Assembly: GCF_001676025.1 (NCBI RefSeq)
Contig: NZ_LZFW01000035.1
Location: forward strand, 62,001-126,000
Direction: 5' to 3'
DNA: 64,000 nucleotides
DNA from: Vibrio sp. UCD-FRSSP16_30
Lineage (GTDB): Bacteria > Pseudomonadota > Gammaproteobacteria > Enterobacterales > Vibrionaceae
The notes beneath the pieces were generated by a model. The model saw only the letters and a list, made by a program, of their open reading frames with translations. It was not told the origin of the DNA and did not search any database. Shown here piece after piece: positions 26,958-37,472 of this stretch (position 1 is the stretch's first letter; the number at the start of each line of letters is the position of its first letter). Position numbers and translations under genes: made by a program.

Positions 26958-27197
26958 ATCCGACCTAATGTAAAGCCAATAAAAATAACAAGTTACAACC
27001 ATAAATGTCATATTTTTAGACGTGGTTAATATTATCTAACACTTTATATGTCTATAATTAACTCAGTTTTGTTACATTTCTACGGGTATTATCAACCAAG
27101 TGTGATAACAAGCGAATTTGCAAAAGTGACGGACTACTTAATCGCACTCGCAACTCCCACTTTTAAATTTAAAAATTAGATTAAGTAGGTCTTTATA
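26958..27197 (+). promoter_or_regulatory. ompR-envZ upstream region
   Basis: 240-bp AT-rich gap. A TATAAT at 27053-27058 could be the -10 element, but there is no good -35 at 17 bp. Further on, an inverted repeat TTATCA (27089-27094) / TGATAA (27103-27108) with an 8-nt loop would lie in the leader. No gene seen. Confidence 0.35.
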
Positions 27198-27917
27198 ATG
27201 CAAGAAAACTTCAAAATTTTAGTTGTCGATGACGACGTTCGCCTTCGTTCATTGCTTGAGCGTTATTTATCAGAGCAAGGTTTCCTAGTGCGTTCTGTAG
27301 CAAATGCAGATCAAATGGATCGCTTGCTTACCCGTGAAAACTTTAATCTAATGATCCTCGATCTAATGCTACCGGGTGAAGATGGTCTATCCATTTGTCG
27401 ACGTCTGCGTAGTGCCAACAACATGCTACCAATTTTAATGCTTACCGCAAAAGGCGATGAGATTGATCGAATTGTGGGTCTTGAAGTGGGTGCTGATGAC
27501 TATCTGCCAAAACCATTCAATCCTAGAGAGCTACTTGCTCGTGCAAAAGCAGTATTGCGCCGTCAATCTATTGAAGCTCCAGGAGCGCCAAGCTCAGAAG
27601 AGTCTATTGTAGAATTCGGTGAGTTTGCTTTAAATTTAGGTACTCGTGAAATGCACCGCAATGAAGAGTTAATTCCTCTTACCTCTGGTGAATTCGCTGT
27701 GCTTAAGATTCTGGTAACAAATGCACGCGAACCAATGTCTCGTGATAAATTAATGAACCTAGCTCGTGGACGTGAATACTCGGCAATGGAACGTTCTATT
27801 GATGTTCAAATCTCTCGTTTACGCCGTATTCTAGAAGAAGATCCAAGCCACCCACGCTACATCCAAACAGTTTGGGGCTTAGGCTATGTCTTTGTTCCAG
27901 ATGGTAAAAAAGTATAA
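27198..27917 (+). CDS. ompR: Two-component response regulator OmpR
   Basis: 239 residues: receiver domain with acidic pair DDD near 11-13, phospho-acceptor Asp55 (LMILDLMLPG) and Lys in LPKPFNPRE, then a winged-helix DNA-binding domain (about 135-235, with SGEFAVLKIL and YIQTVWGLGYVFVPDG). The Asp position equals E. coli OmpR D55. It controls porin and osmotic-response genes. 18 bp separate it from envZ, forming the standard operon. Confidence 0.96.
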   Translation: MQENFKILVVDDDVRLRSLLERYLSEQGFLVRSVANADQMDRLLTRENFNLMILDLMLPGEDGLSICRRLRSANNMLPILMLTAKGDEIDRIVGLEVGADDYLPKPFNPRELLARAKAVLRRQSIEAPGAPSSEESIVEFGEFALNLGTREMHRNEELIPLTSGEFAVLKILVTNAREPMSRDKLMNLARGREYSAMERSIDVQISRLRRILEEDPSHPRYIQTVWGLGYVFVPDGKKV

Positions 27918-27935
27918 TATTTTCAGGATAACCTA

Positions 27936-29327
27936 ATGCGATCGCGTAGTTCGATAACTCAATCAATCATTGGCTTTATGGCTCTTTTGATTGCCAGCCA
28001 AGCCTTTTCTTACTACGCGATTTTCAACTATGCATTGCTCCCCAGCTTAAAGCAGTTCAACCGCATTCTTTCCTATGAGATCAATCTGGTCACAGAAGAG
28101 TACGCAAGAATTCGCCAAGAATCTGAACTTGGCATTCCAGAAAGTGAACGAACAACACCACTAAGACAAGCCCTGCTACTAAGGCTAGGTGTGAGTGTTC
28201 ACCCGATGAATGGCGTTGCTGAAGAAGAGTTCCAAAAAGCCTTTTATCTCGATTTCATGAGCGATGAAATCACAGAAGAAATTGGCTCCCCAGCAGAAGC
28301 GCGACTGGCTCGTGATAGCAAAAGTTATTTGTTATGGATAAAGCTTGATGTCATGCCGAATTGGATTCTCAGAATCCCTCTCACCGAGCTCACCCAAGAC
28401 GAATTCAAACCTCTATTTATCAATAGCTTATTAATCACCATTTTATTTATATTCGGTGGTTGGGGCTTTATTCGTTGGCAAAATAGGCCTCTTAAAGATC
28501 TGGAAGCCGCTGCAATTAGTGTTGGTAATGGGGTCATACCTGAACCGCTTCCAGAAAACGGGGCCACCGAAATAAGAGCGGTAACCAAGTCATTTAACAA
28601 AATGGCTAGAGGCATTGAAGAGCTCGAAACTGACCGCCGCTTAATGCTCGCAGGCGTCAGTCATGACATTCGCACTCCATTAACACGTATTCGACTCGCT
28701 ACAGAAATGATGTCCGAGCAAGATAGTTACCTAGCCGATGGTATGAATCAGGACATTGAAGAATGTAATGAGATCATTGCGCAGTTTATTGACTACCTAA
28801 AGCCAATTGATCGAAATGATTTTGGCAAATTAAACCTCAACACTATGGCTGAAGAGTTTGAGCGTACTCTCAACATCTATCAAGCCGACGGTTCGCTAGA
28901 AGATGAACTGGGTGAGGATAACCAAAATTATACTTTTGATATCCAATTAAAAGAGGGACTACCGAATATTTACGCCAGTTATATCCCGATAAGAAGAACA
29001 TTGAGTAACCTTGTAGTGAATGCTAAACGCTATGGGGGCAACTGGATTAGTATCAAAACTGGGGCTTCAAAGAACAATCAAAAGGTATGGATCTCAATAG
29101 AAGATAATGGTCCTGGTATCAGCGATGAGCAAATGCAGAAAGTATTTGAACCATTTACCCGTGGTGATACCGCTAGAGGCAGTGAAGGGACCGGACTTGG
29201 GTTATCGATAGTGAAAAGAATCATTGCAGAGCACAATGCGACTATCGAAATGAGTAATCGTACACAAGGTGGCTTAATGGTTAAGCTAACCTTTGATGCT
29301 TACAGCAAGAAATCACACAAAAAATAA
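27936..29327 (+). CDS. envZ: Osmosensor histidine kinase EnvZ
   Basis: 463-residue inner-membrane kinase: TM1 about 10-35, periplasmic sensor about 36-158, TM2 about 160-178, HAMP about 180-232, dimerisation/phosphotransfer helix with His243 in [11 protein letters not shown], ATPase domain with N box ([10 protein letters not shown]), G1 (EDNGPGIS), F box and G2 ([13 protein letters not shown]). The His number equals that of E. coli EnvZ. Followed by a strong hairpin terminator. Confidence 0.95.
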   Translation: MRSRSSITQSIIGFMALLIASQAFSYYAIFNYALLPSLKQFNRILSYEINLVTEEYARIRQESELGIPESERTTPLRQALLLRLGVSVHPMNGVAEEEFQKAFYLDFMSDEITEEIGSPAEARLARDSKSYLLWIKLDVMPNWILRIPLTELTQDEFKPLFINSLLITILFIFGGWGFIRWQNRPLKDLEAAAISVGNGVIPEPLPENGATEIRAVTKSFNKMARGIEELETDRRLMLAGVSHDIRTPLTRIRLATEMMSEQDSYLADGMNQDIEECNEIIAQFIDYLKPIDRNDFGKLNLNTMAEEFERTLNIYQADGSLEDELGEDNQNYTFDIQLKEGLPNIYASYIPIRRTLSNLVVNAKRYGGNWISIKTGASKNNQKVWISIEDNGPGISDEQMQKVFEPFTRGDTARGSEGTGLGLSIVKRIIAEHNATIEMSNRTQGGLMVKLTFDAYSKKSHKK

Positions 29328-29343
29328 TCTATTAAACCGAACT

Positions 29344-29380
29344 AAAAAGGGGAGCTCAATATTATTGAGCTCCCCTTTTT
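29344..29380. terminator. Bidirectional terminator between ompR-envZ and nfuA
   Basis: A 17-bp perfect stem (29344-29360 with 29364-29380), 3-nt loop, core GGGGAGCTC. It has A5 on one side and a long T-run on the other (TTTTTT forward), so it can stop transcription from both convergent units. Confidence 0.92.
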
Positions 29381-29401
29381 TATATTTATTGGTTGCCACT
29401 A

Positions 29402-29992
29402 TTACTGATAGTAAGAGTGCTCACCTTGCTCATGCTCAGTTGCATCTTTAACCGCAACTAATTCACCAGAGAACTCTTCTAGAAGTTGCTTCTCGATACC
29501 GTCTTTTAGAGTCACATCAACCATAGAACAGCCATTACAACCGCCACCAAACTGAACCAATGCAATACCATCATCAGTAATCTTAACTAGGTTTAAGTGA
29601 CCGCCATGGCTCGCTAGCTGAGGGTTAACTTGAGTTTGGATTACATACTCAACACGCTCTAGTAGAGATGCATCATCTGCTACTTTACGCATCTTAGCGT
29701 TAGGCGCTTTTAGCGTAAGCTGAGAGCCCATTTTATCAGTAACATAATCGATCTCTGCATCTTCTAAAAATGGCAGGCTCAATTCATCGATATAAGCAGA
29801 AAAAGCGTCAAGTGATAACTCAGTATCAGTGGCTTCAACAGCTTCTGGTGGACAGTAAGATACGCCACACTCTGCACTTTGAGTTCCTGGATTAACCACG
29901 AATACTCGGATGTTAGTTCCCTCTGCTTGTTGCGCTAACAAGTTAGCAAAATGCGACTGAGCAGATTCTGTAATAGTAATTTTAGTAGACAT
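29402..29992 (-). CDS. nfuA: Fe-S biogenesis protein NfuA
   Basis: 196-residue iron-sulfur carrier. An N-terminal degenerate A-type domain (about 1-95) keeps only part of the Cys set. The C-terminal Nfu domain has the cluster-binding C-x-x-C at residues 152 and 155 ([12 protein letters not shown]). It delivers 4Fe-4S clusters to apo-proteins under stress. In related genomes nfuA normally follows comF; here an 11.8-kb urea block lies between them. Confidence 0.96.
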   Translation of the reverse strand: MSTKITITESAQSHFANLLAQQAEGTNIRVFVVNPGTQSAECGVSYCPPEAVEATDTELSLDAFSAYIDELSLPFLEDAEIDYVTDKMGSQLTLKAPNAKMRKVADDASLLERVEYVIQTQVNPQLASHGGHLNLVKITDDGIALVQFGGGCNGCSMVDVTLKDGIEKQLLEEFSGELVAVKDATEHEQGEHSYYQ

Positions 29993-30076
29993 GAAAAATA
30001 CCTGAGTAATTCTGTAGGTTATTAACGGTATTCTACCTTGTTAGATTTTTTTTTCAAACAAGGAATCACAATCAAC

Positions 30077-30099
30077 ATCTAGCCCTCATGAAACAGGCT
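30077..30099. repeat. Direct repeat copy A at the 3' end of ureG
   Basis: 23-bp sequence beginning ATCTAGCCCTCAT and ending AAACAGGCT. It matches copy B (41919-41941) at 22 of 23 positions; the difference is G at 30090 against A at 41932. It covers the last codons and stop of ureG, while copy B covers the last codons and stop of comF in the same reading frame. The two copies bracket the whole urt-ure block. Confidence 0.8.
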
Positions 30100-30718
30100 C
30101 TTTCAGAGTTAGCATCCCCTGCGTCACAATAAAATCAATAATTGTATCTAGCCCTTTGCTCTCTTTAAGGTTAGTAAATACATAAGGTTTGGTCTTTCTC
30201 ATTCGCTTAGTATCTTGCTCCATAACCTCTAACGACGCCCCTACATAAGGCGCCAAATCAATTTTATTGATCACTAATAAGTCAGATCGAGTAATGCCAG
30301 GGCCACCTTTTCTCGGTATTTTTTCACCTTCAGCAACATCAATGACATAAATAGTTAAGTCTGCAAGTTCAGGACTAAATGTGGCACTTAAATTATCACC
30401 ACCACTTTCAACAAATACGACATCTAAGTTCTTATGTAATTTGGCTAGCTCTTCCACTGCGGCTAAATTCATCGAGGCATCTTCTCGAATTGCGGTATGA
30501 GGACAACCACCGGTCTCAACACCAATGATACGATCAGGTTCAAGCGCTTCTGCACGTGTTAATATTTTGGCATCCTCTTGGGTATAAATATCATTAGTTA
30601 CAACTGCAATATTTATTTTATCTCGAATAGCCTTACACAGAACCTCAAGCAATGCTGTCTTACCTGAACCAACAGGGCCTCCAATACCAATTCGCAGAGG
30701 CTGTTTGTATGTTTCCAT
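30086..30718 (-). CDS. ureG: Urease accessory GTPase UreG
   Basis: 210-residue SIMIBI GTPase that drives nickel insertion into apo-urease with UreD, UreF and UreE. P-loop [13 protein letters not shown] (about 14-26), metal-binding CPH in [15 protein letters not shown], and NKIDLAP for guanine recognition. The C-terminal tail (KEPVS) goes past the usual end, and its last codons lie in a repeat shared with the end of comF, so the tail may have been acquired at insertion. Last gene of the urea operon; 38 bp after ureF. Confidence 0.95.
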   Translation of the reverse strand: METYKQPLRIGIGGPVGSGKTALLEVLCKAIRDKINIAVVTNDIYTQEDAKILTRAEALEPDRIIGVETGGCPHTAIREDASMNLAAVEELAKLHKNLDVVFVESGGDNLSATFSPELADLTIYVIDVAEGEKIPRKGGPGITRSDLLVINKIDLAPYVGASLEVMEQDTKRMRKTKPYVFTNLKESKGLDTIIDFIVTQGMLTLKEPVS

Positions 30719-30756
30719 TTTATTAATCCTTAATTTATAAATGCTTGAAGCTAAAC

Positions 30757-31449
30757 TTATGAGCGAAATAAACGAGTGTACTGGGTCTCATGTAATGAAC
30801 TCGCTATCGCTATTGACGGCGTAAAACTACCAATCATCCACTCTTCAATTTTCAATACTTGCGCTAATACTTTTGGAAAAGATTCCGTAATATGAATCAA
30901 TGCCAACTGTCCGTCGGTTTGCCCTAACGGAACTAATTTCACTCCGGCGGTAACAATATTTTCCAACCAACTCCATAGATAACCTTGTTTAAGGCTTTCA
31001 AGGTCAATAGACCAAGCATGCGCTGCAATACAAAGCCCCAGTAACTGATTGGGTTGACTTGAGAGACCGTTAGCCAAATCTATATCAATACCCAACTTAG
31101 TTAACAATGTATAAAACGCCTGTCCCCGCTGGCGTTCTTCAGCTCTCAATTCACTGGTTTCTCGGCTGGTATATAAAACGTCACACCAATGCTCAATTGT
31201 TTCGATATCTTGTTGTTTTATCGCATGATAAAGCCTATCAAGAATGGGTAATTCAAGAGTTGCAACGCTGCCATTAACCATATATTTAAGCCATTGCTCT
31301 AAGCCATCTCGATCGGTCACCCACCCAGCTTCAACGGCATATTCAAGACCTTGAGAATAAGTAAAACCACCGATAGGTAGTGATGGACTGGTCAATTGAA
31401 ATAAGCGGTAGCAAGCCAAGTCACTAGCTAATTTTACTGACTGATTCAT
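30757..31449 (-). CDS. ureF: Urease accessory protein UreF
   Basis: 230-residue all-helical protein that bridges UreD and UreG in the urease activation complex. Family blocks: [18 protein letters not shown] (about 19-36), the [19 protein letters not shown] segment ([19 protein letters not shown]), and a C-terminal conserved [10 protein letters not shown]. Length normal. It lies between hupE and ureG on the same strand. Confidence 0.93.
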   Translation of the reverse strand: MNQSVKLASDLACYRLFQLTSPSLPIGGFTYSQGLEYAVEAGWVTDRDGLEQWLKYMVNGSVATLELPILDRLYHAIKQQDIETIEHWCDVLYTSRETSELRAEERQRGQAFYTLLTKLGIDIDLANGLSSQPNQLLGLCIAAHAWSIDLESLKQGYLWSWLENIVTAGVKLVPLGQTDGQLALIHITESFPKVLAQVLKIEEWMIGSFTPSIAIASSLHETQYTRLFRS

Positions 31450-31468
31450 AGGTAAAATACCAAGCTAA

Positions 31469-32032
31469 TTAAGCAGCAATTATCAGTAACGCACTAACAG
31501 AAGCAACTCCGACAGATAACCATTTGGAACGGAAAAAATAGCCGACTACACAACCAAGAGTCATCAACATTAAGGCACTGATAAACATACCAGAGGCAAA
31601 TAAAGACACATTACCTGTCGCTTCGACTCCGTGTGCATATCCGTGGAAAAATAACATTCCTATTGATGCAGACACTGCTATAGCAACGCGTGCTGTTAAT
31701 GGTGAGAATACGTGCCACAAAGAAATGCTTACTATAAGAAGAGAAGCAATAATGGCTGGTTCAACAATCATAGAAAAACCTATGATTTCACCAACAAAAA
31801 GGCCGCTAACTAAGGAGATCATACCTGCGATAATCAAGCCTGATTTTTTACGATTAGCCACTGCCGTACAGCCAACCAGTAAGCCAAAGGCAAATAGCAT
31901 AATGAGATGGTCCATTCCGGTTATCGGATGGGTAATCCCCGCAGAAAAAGAATGGTGGTCATGACCTGGATGAGCCAAAGCCAATGTTGGTGTGATGAGC
32001 AAAGCCAGAAGGGCTATAAATTTTGTTTTCAT
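31469..32032 (-). CDS. ureJ: HupE/UreJ-family nickel permease or metal-handling membrane protein
   Basis: 187 residues with a signal-like first helix (MKTKFIALLALLITPTLALA) followed by about six transmembrane segments. The His motif HPGHDHH follows directly after the first helix, and HPITGMDHL matches the HupE/UreJ signature. It probably supplies Ni2+ for urease across the inner membrane, inferred from family and operon. 19 bp before ureF and 40 bp after ureE. Confidence 0.85.
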   Translation of the reverse strand: MKTKFIALLALLITPTLALAHPGHDHHSFSAGITHPITGMDHLIMLFAFGLLVGCTAVANRKKSGLIIAGMISLVSGLFVGEIIGFSMIVEPAIIASLLIVSISLWHVFSPLTARVAIAVSASIGMLFFHGYAHGVEATGNVSLFASGMFISALMLMTLGCVVGYFFRSKWLSVGVASVSALLIIAA

Positions 32033-32072
32033 TATCTCGTTCCTTGTTTAATTACTTATCCAATCAATCTAA

Positions 32073-32522
32073 TTAGTGATGGTGGTGACCACCAGAACGG
32101 CCTCCGTAAGCACCACCTTCTGGTTCAAATGGTTTAATTTCAGAGGTCACTTGTGCTCCTAAACCTTCAACCATCTCATCTAATACATGATCATGCTGAT
32201 AGCGAACCCAACCAGCTTCAACCTGCAATGGAACATGACGATTTCCAAGATGATAAGCGACTCGCGTCAATAAATGAGCATTATCGCAATACACTGTTGA
32301 TACTTGCTCTGGTGCAGCTTTAACTTCAACCACCAAACCACATTGGCTACTTAATCTCTCTCCACCACGCAAAATATGACCACGAGGAAGAAATAACCCT
32401 GCATCACGCCCATCATCTAATGTGACCTTAAGTCTGCTCTTAATACGACTATCGATTGGTAAACTCAAAAAACCACTCGCTGTCTTAGCACCATTGGTGC
32501 AAATTTCAGTAAATTCAATCAT
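32073..32522 (-). CDS. ureE: Urease nickel metallochaperone UreE
   Basis: 149 residues: N-terminal peptide-binding domain, then a metal-binding domain in the second half with the conserved GNRHVPLQ segment (about residue 93), where the His of the family nickel site lies. The C-terminus is short and His-rich (GGHHHH at the end) and likely holds extra nickel. It passes Ni to UreG. Located between ureC and hupE. Confidence 0.93.
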   Translation of the reverse strand: MIEFTEICTNGAKTASGFLSLPIDSRIKSRLKVTLDDGRDAGLFLPRGHILRGGERLSSQCGLVVEVKAAPEQVSTVYCDNAHLLTRVAYHLGNRHVPLQVEAGWVRYQHDHVLDEMVEGLGAQVTSEIKPFEPEGGAYGGRSGGHHHH

Positions 32523-32564
32523 GTAAAATGCTGTATTCCTATATCACTAATATGAAATGTATTA

Positions 32565-34268
32565 TCAAAATAAAAAGTAACGCTGTGCCATTGGCAGTAC
32601 CTCAGCAGGTTCACATACCAATAACTCGCCATCGGCTCTAACCTGATAAGTTTGAGAGTCCACTTCAATTTTTGGCATCCAATCATTGAGCTTCATATCT
32701 GATTTACTAATGTCTCGGCAATGACTAACCTCTCCAATCAAACTTTGTAGACCCAATTGTTCGGCAACTCCGTCCTGATTTGCTTGTTGCGACATAAATA
32801 GCATTGACGTGTTTTGGCAGGCTTTTCCATAACTACCAAACATTGAACGATAGTGCACTGGTTGGGGTGTTGGTATAGACGCATTGGGATCACCCATTGG
32901 AGCCATAGCAATCATCCCGCCTTTAAGTATCACACTTGGCTTCACCCCAAAAAAGCCAGGCTTCCACAGTACTAAATCCGCTAACTTACCTGGCTCAACA
33001 GAACCTATTTCATGAGACATTCCGTGGGTGATTGCAGGATTAATCGTATATTTTGCTACATAGCGTTTTAAACGAAAATTATCACTGTAGCTTGAGTCCT
33101 CAGCTAAACTGCCACGCTGTACTTTCATTTTGTGCGCAGTTTGCCAAGTTCGCGTAATCACCTCACCAACACGCCCCATGGCTTGAGAGTCTGAAGCTAT
33201 CATCGAAAACGCTCCGAGATCGTGCAAAATATCTTCAGCCGCGATTGTCTCTCGGCGAATACGTGATTCCGCAAATGCAACGTCTTCTGCAATAGAAGGG
33301 GATAAGTGATGACAGACCATTAGCATATCGAGGTGCTCATCAACGGTATTAATCGTATAAGGACGTGTTGGATTAGTAGAAGAAGGTAAAACATTAGCTT
33401 CACCAGCTGCTTTAATAATATCTGGCGCATGACCACCGCCAGCACCCTCAGTATGATAGGTATGAATAACACGACCACCAATCGCACCTAATGTGGATTC
33501 AACAAAGCCAGACTCATTGAGCGTATCGGTATGAATGGCAACTTGCACATCCATCTCATCTGCAACAGATAAGCAGGTATCAATAGATGCAGGGGTTGTC
33601 CCCCAATCCTCATGAAGCTTTAGTCCTACGGCACCTGCTGCAACCTGCTCTCTCAATGCCTCAGGCTGGCTTGCATTACCCTTGCCTAACAAGCCAAAGT
33701 TCATTGGAAACTGATCTAACGACTCCAGCATACGGTGCATATTCCAAGGTCCAGGAGTACATGTTGTCGCATTTGTCCCTGTGTTTGGACCGGTTCCACC
33801 ACCGATCATTGTGGTTACGCCGGAAGCTAGTGCTTCTTCAATTTGCTGCGGACAAATAAAGTGTATATGTGAATCAATGCCACCAGCTGTTAATATATTA
33901 CCCTCCCCCGCAAGTACCTCTGTACCAGGGCCAATGACAATATCTACACCCGGCTGTACGTCTGGATTCCCTGCCTTACCTAATGCTTGAATTCGCCCAT
34001 TTTTTATTGCAACATCGGCTTTAATAATGCCCCAGTAATCGAGAACGACGGCATTAGTAATAACAAGGTCTGGCGTTTCTATACTCGGTCGTTGGCTTTG
34101 TCCCATACCGTCACGGATAACTTTACCACCGCCAAACTTCACTTCATCGCCATACACCGTCAAATCTTTTTCTACTTCTAACCATAATTCGGTATCAGCT
34201 AAACGCACACGATCGCCAACTGTTGGACCAAACATTTCGGCATAAGCCTGTCTGGATATTGTCGCCAT
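32565..34268 (-). CDS. ureC: Urease alpha subunit
   Basis: Catalytic nickel subunit, 567 residues from ATG 34268 (AAGGGA six bases upstream); an in-frame TTG two codons earlier is unlikely. With this start all active-site residues have the Klebsiella numbers: H134 and H136 (HIHF), carbamylated K217 and H219 (LKLHEDWG), H246 (HTDTLNESG gives the loop), H272, flap C319-H320 (VCHHLS) and D360 (SDSQAMGR). It hydrolyses urea to ammonia and carbamate in the cytoplasm. No damage is visible. Confidence 0.98.
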   Translation of the reverse strand: MATISRQAYAEMFGPTVGDRVRLADTELWLEVEKDLTVYGDEVKFGGGKVIRDGMGQSQRPSIETPDLVITNAVVLDYWGIIKADVAIKNGRIQALGKAGNPDVQPGVDIVIGPGTEVLAGEGNILTAGGIDSHIHFICPQQIEEALASGVTTMIGGGTGPNTGTNATTCTPGPWNMHRMLESLDQFPMNFGLLGKGNASQPEALREQVAAGAVGLKLHEDWGTTPASIDTCLSVADEMDVQVAIHTDTLNESGFVESTLGAIGGRVIHTYHTEGAGGGHAPDIIKAAGEANVLPSSTNPTRPYTINTVDEHLDMLMVCHHLSPSIAEDVAFAESRIRRETIAAEDILHDLGAFSMIASDSQAMGRVGEVITRTWQTAHKMKVQRGSLAEDSSYSDNFRLKRYVAKYTINPAITHGMSHEIGSVEPGKLADLVLWKPGFFGVKPSVILKGGMIAMAPMGDPNASIPTPQPVHYRSMFGSYGKACQNTSMLFMSQQANQDGVAEQLGLQSLIGEVSHCRDISKSDMKLNDWMPKIEVDSQTYQVRADGELLVCEPAEVLPMAQRYFLF

Positions 34269-34336
34269 TTCCAATCCCTTGCTAATGTTTGTTAAATATC
34301 AATAACTTGCCGCTTGAAAAAATGTCACATTAAGCG

Positions 34337-34672
34337 CTAGAGTTTTCCCATTACCTTTCCTTGAAAACCATATACTTCAAGCTTTCCTGCATAACGTACT
34401 AATTCAACAGTTCTTCGCTGACCTGGTTCAAATCGAGTTGCAGTACCTGCTGGGATATTAAGACGAAAGCCTTTTGTTTTTTCTCGGTCAAAAGCTAAAG
34501 CATTATTTGCTTCAAAAAAATGATAATGAGAGCCAATTTGAATAGGACGATCACCTAGATTTTCAACCTTAACAGTCGCGGTTTCTCGCCCCTGATTAAG
34601 TGTAATAGTCCCCTCGGCTGTCTCGATAACACCAGGAATTAAGCCGCTACGCCCCTTGTTGCTATATGCCAT
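34337..34672 (-). CDS. ureB: Urease beta subunit
   Basis: 111 residues from ATG 34672, with AAGGA six bases upstream; an upstream TTG would add two residues. Family blocks: [29 protein letters not shown] and the [10 protein letters not shown] segment. Structural subunit with UreA and UreC. Separate gene, unlike the UreAB fusion of Helicobacter. 9 bp after ureA and 68 bp before ureC. Confidence 0.97.
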   Translation of the reverse strand: MAYSNKGRSGLIPGVIETAEGTITLNQGRETATVKVENLGDRPIQIGSHYHFFEANNALAFDREKTKGFRLNIPAGTATRFEPGQRRTVELVRYAGKLEVYGFQGKVMGKL

Positions 34673-34681
34673 AACCAATCC

Positions 34682-34984
34682 TTAAACAATGGGTTCGTGA
34701 ACGGTGACTAATTTCGTACCATCTGGAAACGTAGCTTCAACTTGTACATCCGGAATCATTGAGGGAATACCTTCCATGACATCATCAACACTCAATAAAG
34801 TTCGCCCAAAATCCATTAATTGAGCCACTGTTTTTCCTTCACGAGCCCCTTCCAGAATGGCACAACTAATAAATGCAATCGACTCAGGATAATTGAGTTT
34901 CAAACCTTTGGCTTTACGTTGTTGAGCCAACATTCCAGCACAAAATATTAGTAATTTATCTTTCTCTCTTGGTGATAATTCCAT
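34682..34984 (-). CDS. ureA: Urease gamma subunit
   Basis: 100-residue structural subunit, starting [14 protein letters not shown] and ending [14 protein letters not shown], nearly the textbook family ends. The middle contains [14 protein letters not shown]. The gene lies 25 bp after ureD and 9 bp before ureB. Confidence 0.98.
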   Translation of the reverse strand: MELSPREKDKLLIFCAGMLAQQRKAKGLKLNYPESIAFISCAILEGAREGKTVAQLMDFGRTLLSVDDVMEGIPSMIPDVQVEATFPDGTKLVTVHEPIV

Positions 34985-35009
34985 ATTACAACTCGCATTT
35001 ATGAATCAA

Positions 35010-35927
35010 TTATGTTGCCCATATTCTTGGTAGATCTGGTGACACTCCAGTTAACTGCTGTCGAGTTAACTGCCACACCTCACTTAGGGCTCCAATCAGG
35101 TCTTCACTCCAAAAGCCTAAAGCTCTTACAATTAACAAGTGCTCGAGTTGAGTAACGCCAACCACTAATTTTGGCTTTCCAGACAGTTGTTGTGCTTCTT
35201 CTGCTCTAATAGATAGCAAGTTCTGTACCAACTCAACAAGTTGAATATCATCAGACTTCACATAAAGTGTCGCTATAAGCGGATATGAGATCATCCCCTT
35301 ATTTATCATTAACTTATCACCACCATAAAAATTAAGGCCTTCAGTGAGCACTCTTTTCTTATTGATGAATATTTCTGTTTTACCAACAAGGTGACCATGA
35401 CCAAATACCTCATTTAGTGCAGGACGACCAAAACAGTGCATTTCCCAGCCCCAAAACTGTGCATTAGAATCTAGGTATACTTGTGTATCGAGACGGGAAT
35501 GAGCATAAGGAAAGAAAATATTCTCTTGTGGAAACCACTCTAAACGAGCGCCAGATTTCACGGTGAGCTTTTGAGTCTGATGAGCATATTTTTGATTAGA
35601 TCGATAAAACTTAGTTGCTCCAGGTGTAGTAATAAAAGCTTGCGCATCAGGCTCCAAAGTAACATCTATATTTAATGAGTCGCCACCGACCACACCACCA
35701 GGAGGATGCAATAAGTAAGTATGACAAGTAGAACCATCAGGATATAACGGACGCTGAATAGCGAGTGGACCTCGTTGAAAACGATGCTTTAAGACAGTTT
35801 TATCACCACGCTGAGTAAAGACTAAACCCAGTTCAGCCTTCCAACCGTCATGCAAATCTTGTTGGATAGCCGTTTCTATCGAATGATTAAAGACATTATA
35901 TTCATCACTTTTAAATAGCAGACTCAT
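35010..35927 (-). CDS. ureD: Urease accessory protein UreD (UreH)
   Basis: 305-residue scaffold of the activation complex UreD-UreF-UreG, which binds apo-urease. Conserved segments: RGPLAIQRPLYPDG, YLLHPPGGVVGGDSL (about 90-104), TTPGATKFYRS and EWFPQENIFF. ATGA overlap with the urtE stop joins the transporter genes to the urease genes in one operon. Confidence 0.94.
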   Translation of the reverse strand: MSLLFKSDEYNVFNHSIETAIQQDLHDGWKAELGLVFTQRGDKTVLKHRFQRGPLAIQRPLYPDGSTCHTYLLHPPGGVVGGDSLNIDVTLEPDAQAFITTPGATKFYRSNQKYAHQTQKLTVKSGARLEWFPQENIFFPYAHSRLDTQVYLDSNAQFWGWEMHCFGRPALNEVFGHGHLVGKTEIFINKKRVLTEGLNFYGGDKLMINKGMISYPLIATLYVKSDDIQLVELVQNLLSIRAEEAQQLSGKPKLVVGVTQLEHLLIVRALGFWSEDLIGALSEVWQLTRQQLTGVSPDLPRIWAT

Positions 35928-36619
35928 ACCGTTAGATACTCCTTTATAAGCTTGTCATCTAAAGTATCCATATCTCCTTCTGCAACCTGTCGACCTCGGT
36001 CAAGAATACAAAACCGATCCCCTACTTTGCGTGCAAACGGAAGTTTCTGCTCAACTAATAAAACCGTTAATCCCATCTTCTCATTAAGCATGCGAATAAT
36101 GTCACCAATCTCTTGCACTATATTTGGTTGAATCCCTTCTGTCGGCTCATCAAGAATAAGTAATTTAGGACTTACAACAAGAGCTCGACCTATCGCTAAC
36201 TGCTGCTGCTGTCCTCCTGATAAATCTCCGCCTCGTCGATGTAGCATCTCTTTAAGAACAGGAAAAAGATCAAAGATAAACTCAGGAATTTCACGATCAC
36301 CTTTATCTCGGATAGGTAACCCAACTTCTAAGTTTTCTTGAACTGTCAGCATGGGGAAAATTTGACGCCCTTGAGGTACATAACCAATACCATGCCTTGG
36401 ACGATCTTCGGCATCTAATTGTAATAACGACAAATCACTCATAGTTATGTCGCCACTTTTTACTTTAACTTGCCCCATAATGCATTGCAGTAATGTCGTT
36501 TTTCCTACACCGTTTCGCCCCATCAGAACAGTACACTTTCCTTCAGGAACAACCATGTCTAGGTCCCACAGCGTATGGCTCTCACCATAAAACTGATTTA
36601 GTGATTGAATTGATAGCAT
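35924..36619 (-). CDS. urtE: Urea ABC transporter ATP-binding subunit UrtE
   Basis: 231 residues from ATG 36619 (GGAG six bases upstream, inside the end of urtD), the usual LivF-like length; a longer in-frame start would fuse unrelated sequence. Walker A GRNGVGKTTLLQ, signature LSGGQQQQLAIGRAL, Walker B LLILDEPTEG. Works with UrtD on the UrtB/UrtC permease. Overlaps ureD by 4 bp. Confidence 0.93.
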   Translation of the reverse strand: MLSIQSLNQFYGESHTLWDLDMVVPEGKCTVLMGRNGVGKTTLLQCIMGQVKVKSGDITMSDLSLLQLDAEDRPRHGIGYVPQGRQIFPMLTVQENLEVGLPIRDKGDREIPEFIFDLFPVLKEMLHRRGGDLSGGQQQQLAIGRALVVSPKLLILDEPTEGIQPNIVQEIGDIIRMLNEKMGLTVLLVEQKLPFARKVGDRFCILDRGRQVAEGDMDTLDDKLIKEYLTV

Positions 36620-36620
36620 C

Positions 36621-37472
36621 TTATTCTCCGAGGTAAACTTGTTTAACTTCTGGGTGGGCTTGAACTTGATCCATTGAACCCTCCGCCAATACATGCCCTT
36701 GATGTAATACAGTCACATGACTAGCTATTGAGCGAACAAAATCCATATCATGCTCCACCACAACAACTGAGTGTTTCCCTGCAAGTGAATTAAGCAGTTC
36801 AGAAGTACGATCCATCTCTTGATGCGTCATTCCCGCAACAGGTTCATCAACAAGCAATAGTTTAGGGTTTTGCATAAGTAGCATACCAATCTCTAGCCAC
36901 TGCTTTTGGCCATGAGAAAGGTTACCTGCACTATTCTTTGCCTCATCTTTAAGGTGAATCAGCTCCATAACTGATTCTAATTTATCAATTTGTTCACCAC
37001 TCATTTTGGCCGTAAATGTCCCCCAAACGGAACGAACACCTGACATGGAGAGCTCTAGGTTTTGCCATACACTCAAACATTCGATTACCGTTGGTTTTTG
37101 AAACTTTCGTCCCACCCCAGCATTAGCAATTTGTGCCTCATTCATCTTGAGTAAATTGATATTAGAACCAAGCCAAACCTCTCCGGTATCAGGTTTAGTT
37201 TTTCCAGTAATGATGTCCATCATCGTTGTTTTGCCTGCACCATTAGGTCCGATAATGCAACGTAGCTCCCCCTCACGAATATAAAGATTGAGATCGTTAA
37301 TTGCTTTAAAGCCATCAAAGCTCTTATTTACGCCTTCTACATAAAGTAATACGTTATGTCGTGTATCGATCGCGGGGTGAACTTCAGGCTTTAGAAATGA
37401 AAATACTTCATCTCGGCGAGTTATCGTCTGATAGCTATCTTTAAGTTGTTGAACTGAATTCAGTACGCTCAT
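36621..37472 (-). CDS. urtD: Urea ABC transporter ATP-binding subunit UrtD
   Basis: 283-residue LivG-like ATPase. Walker A IGPNGAGKTTMMDII, signature NLSHGQKQWLEIGMLL (the SHGQ variant with KQWLE is characteristic of UrtD), Walker B LLLVDEPVAGMT. An N-terminal extension of about 45 residues comes before the ABC domain. The start overlaps the end of urtC by 4 bp. Confidence 0.93.
   Translation of the reverse strand: MSVLNSVQQLKDSYQTITRRDEVFSFLKPEVHPAIDTRHNVLLYVEGVNKSFDGFKAINDLNLYIREGELRCIIGPNGAGKTTMMDIITGKTKPDTGEVWLGSNINLLKMNEAQIANAGVGRKFQKPTVIECLSVWQNLELSMSGVRSVWGTFTAKMSGEQIDKLESVMELIHLKDEAKNSAGNLSHGQKQWLEIGMLLMQNPKLLLVDEPVAGMTHQEMDRTSELLNSLAGKHSVVVVEHDMDFVRSIASHVTVLHQGHVLAEGSMDQVQAHPEVKQVYLGE

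Noticed and set aside
30024..30063. Terminator after the urea operon (CCTTGTT...AACAAGG)
   Set aside because: The 7-bp stem has its T-run inside the loop rather than after the stem, so it does not look like an intrinsic terminator.
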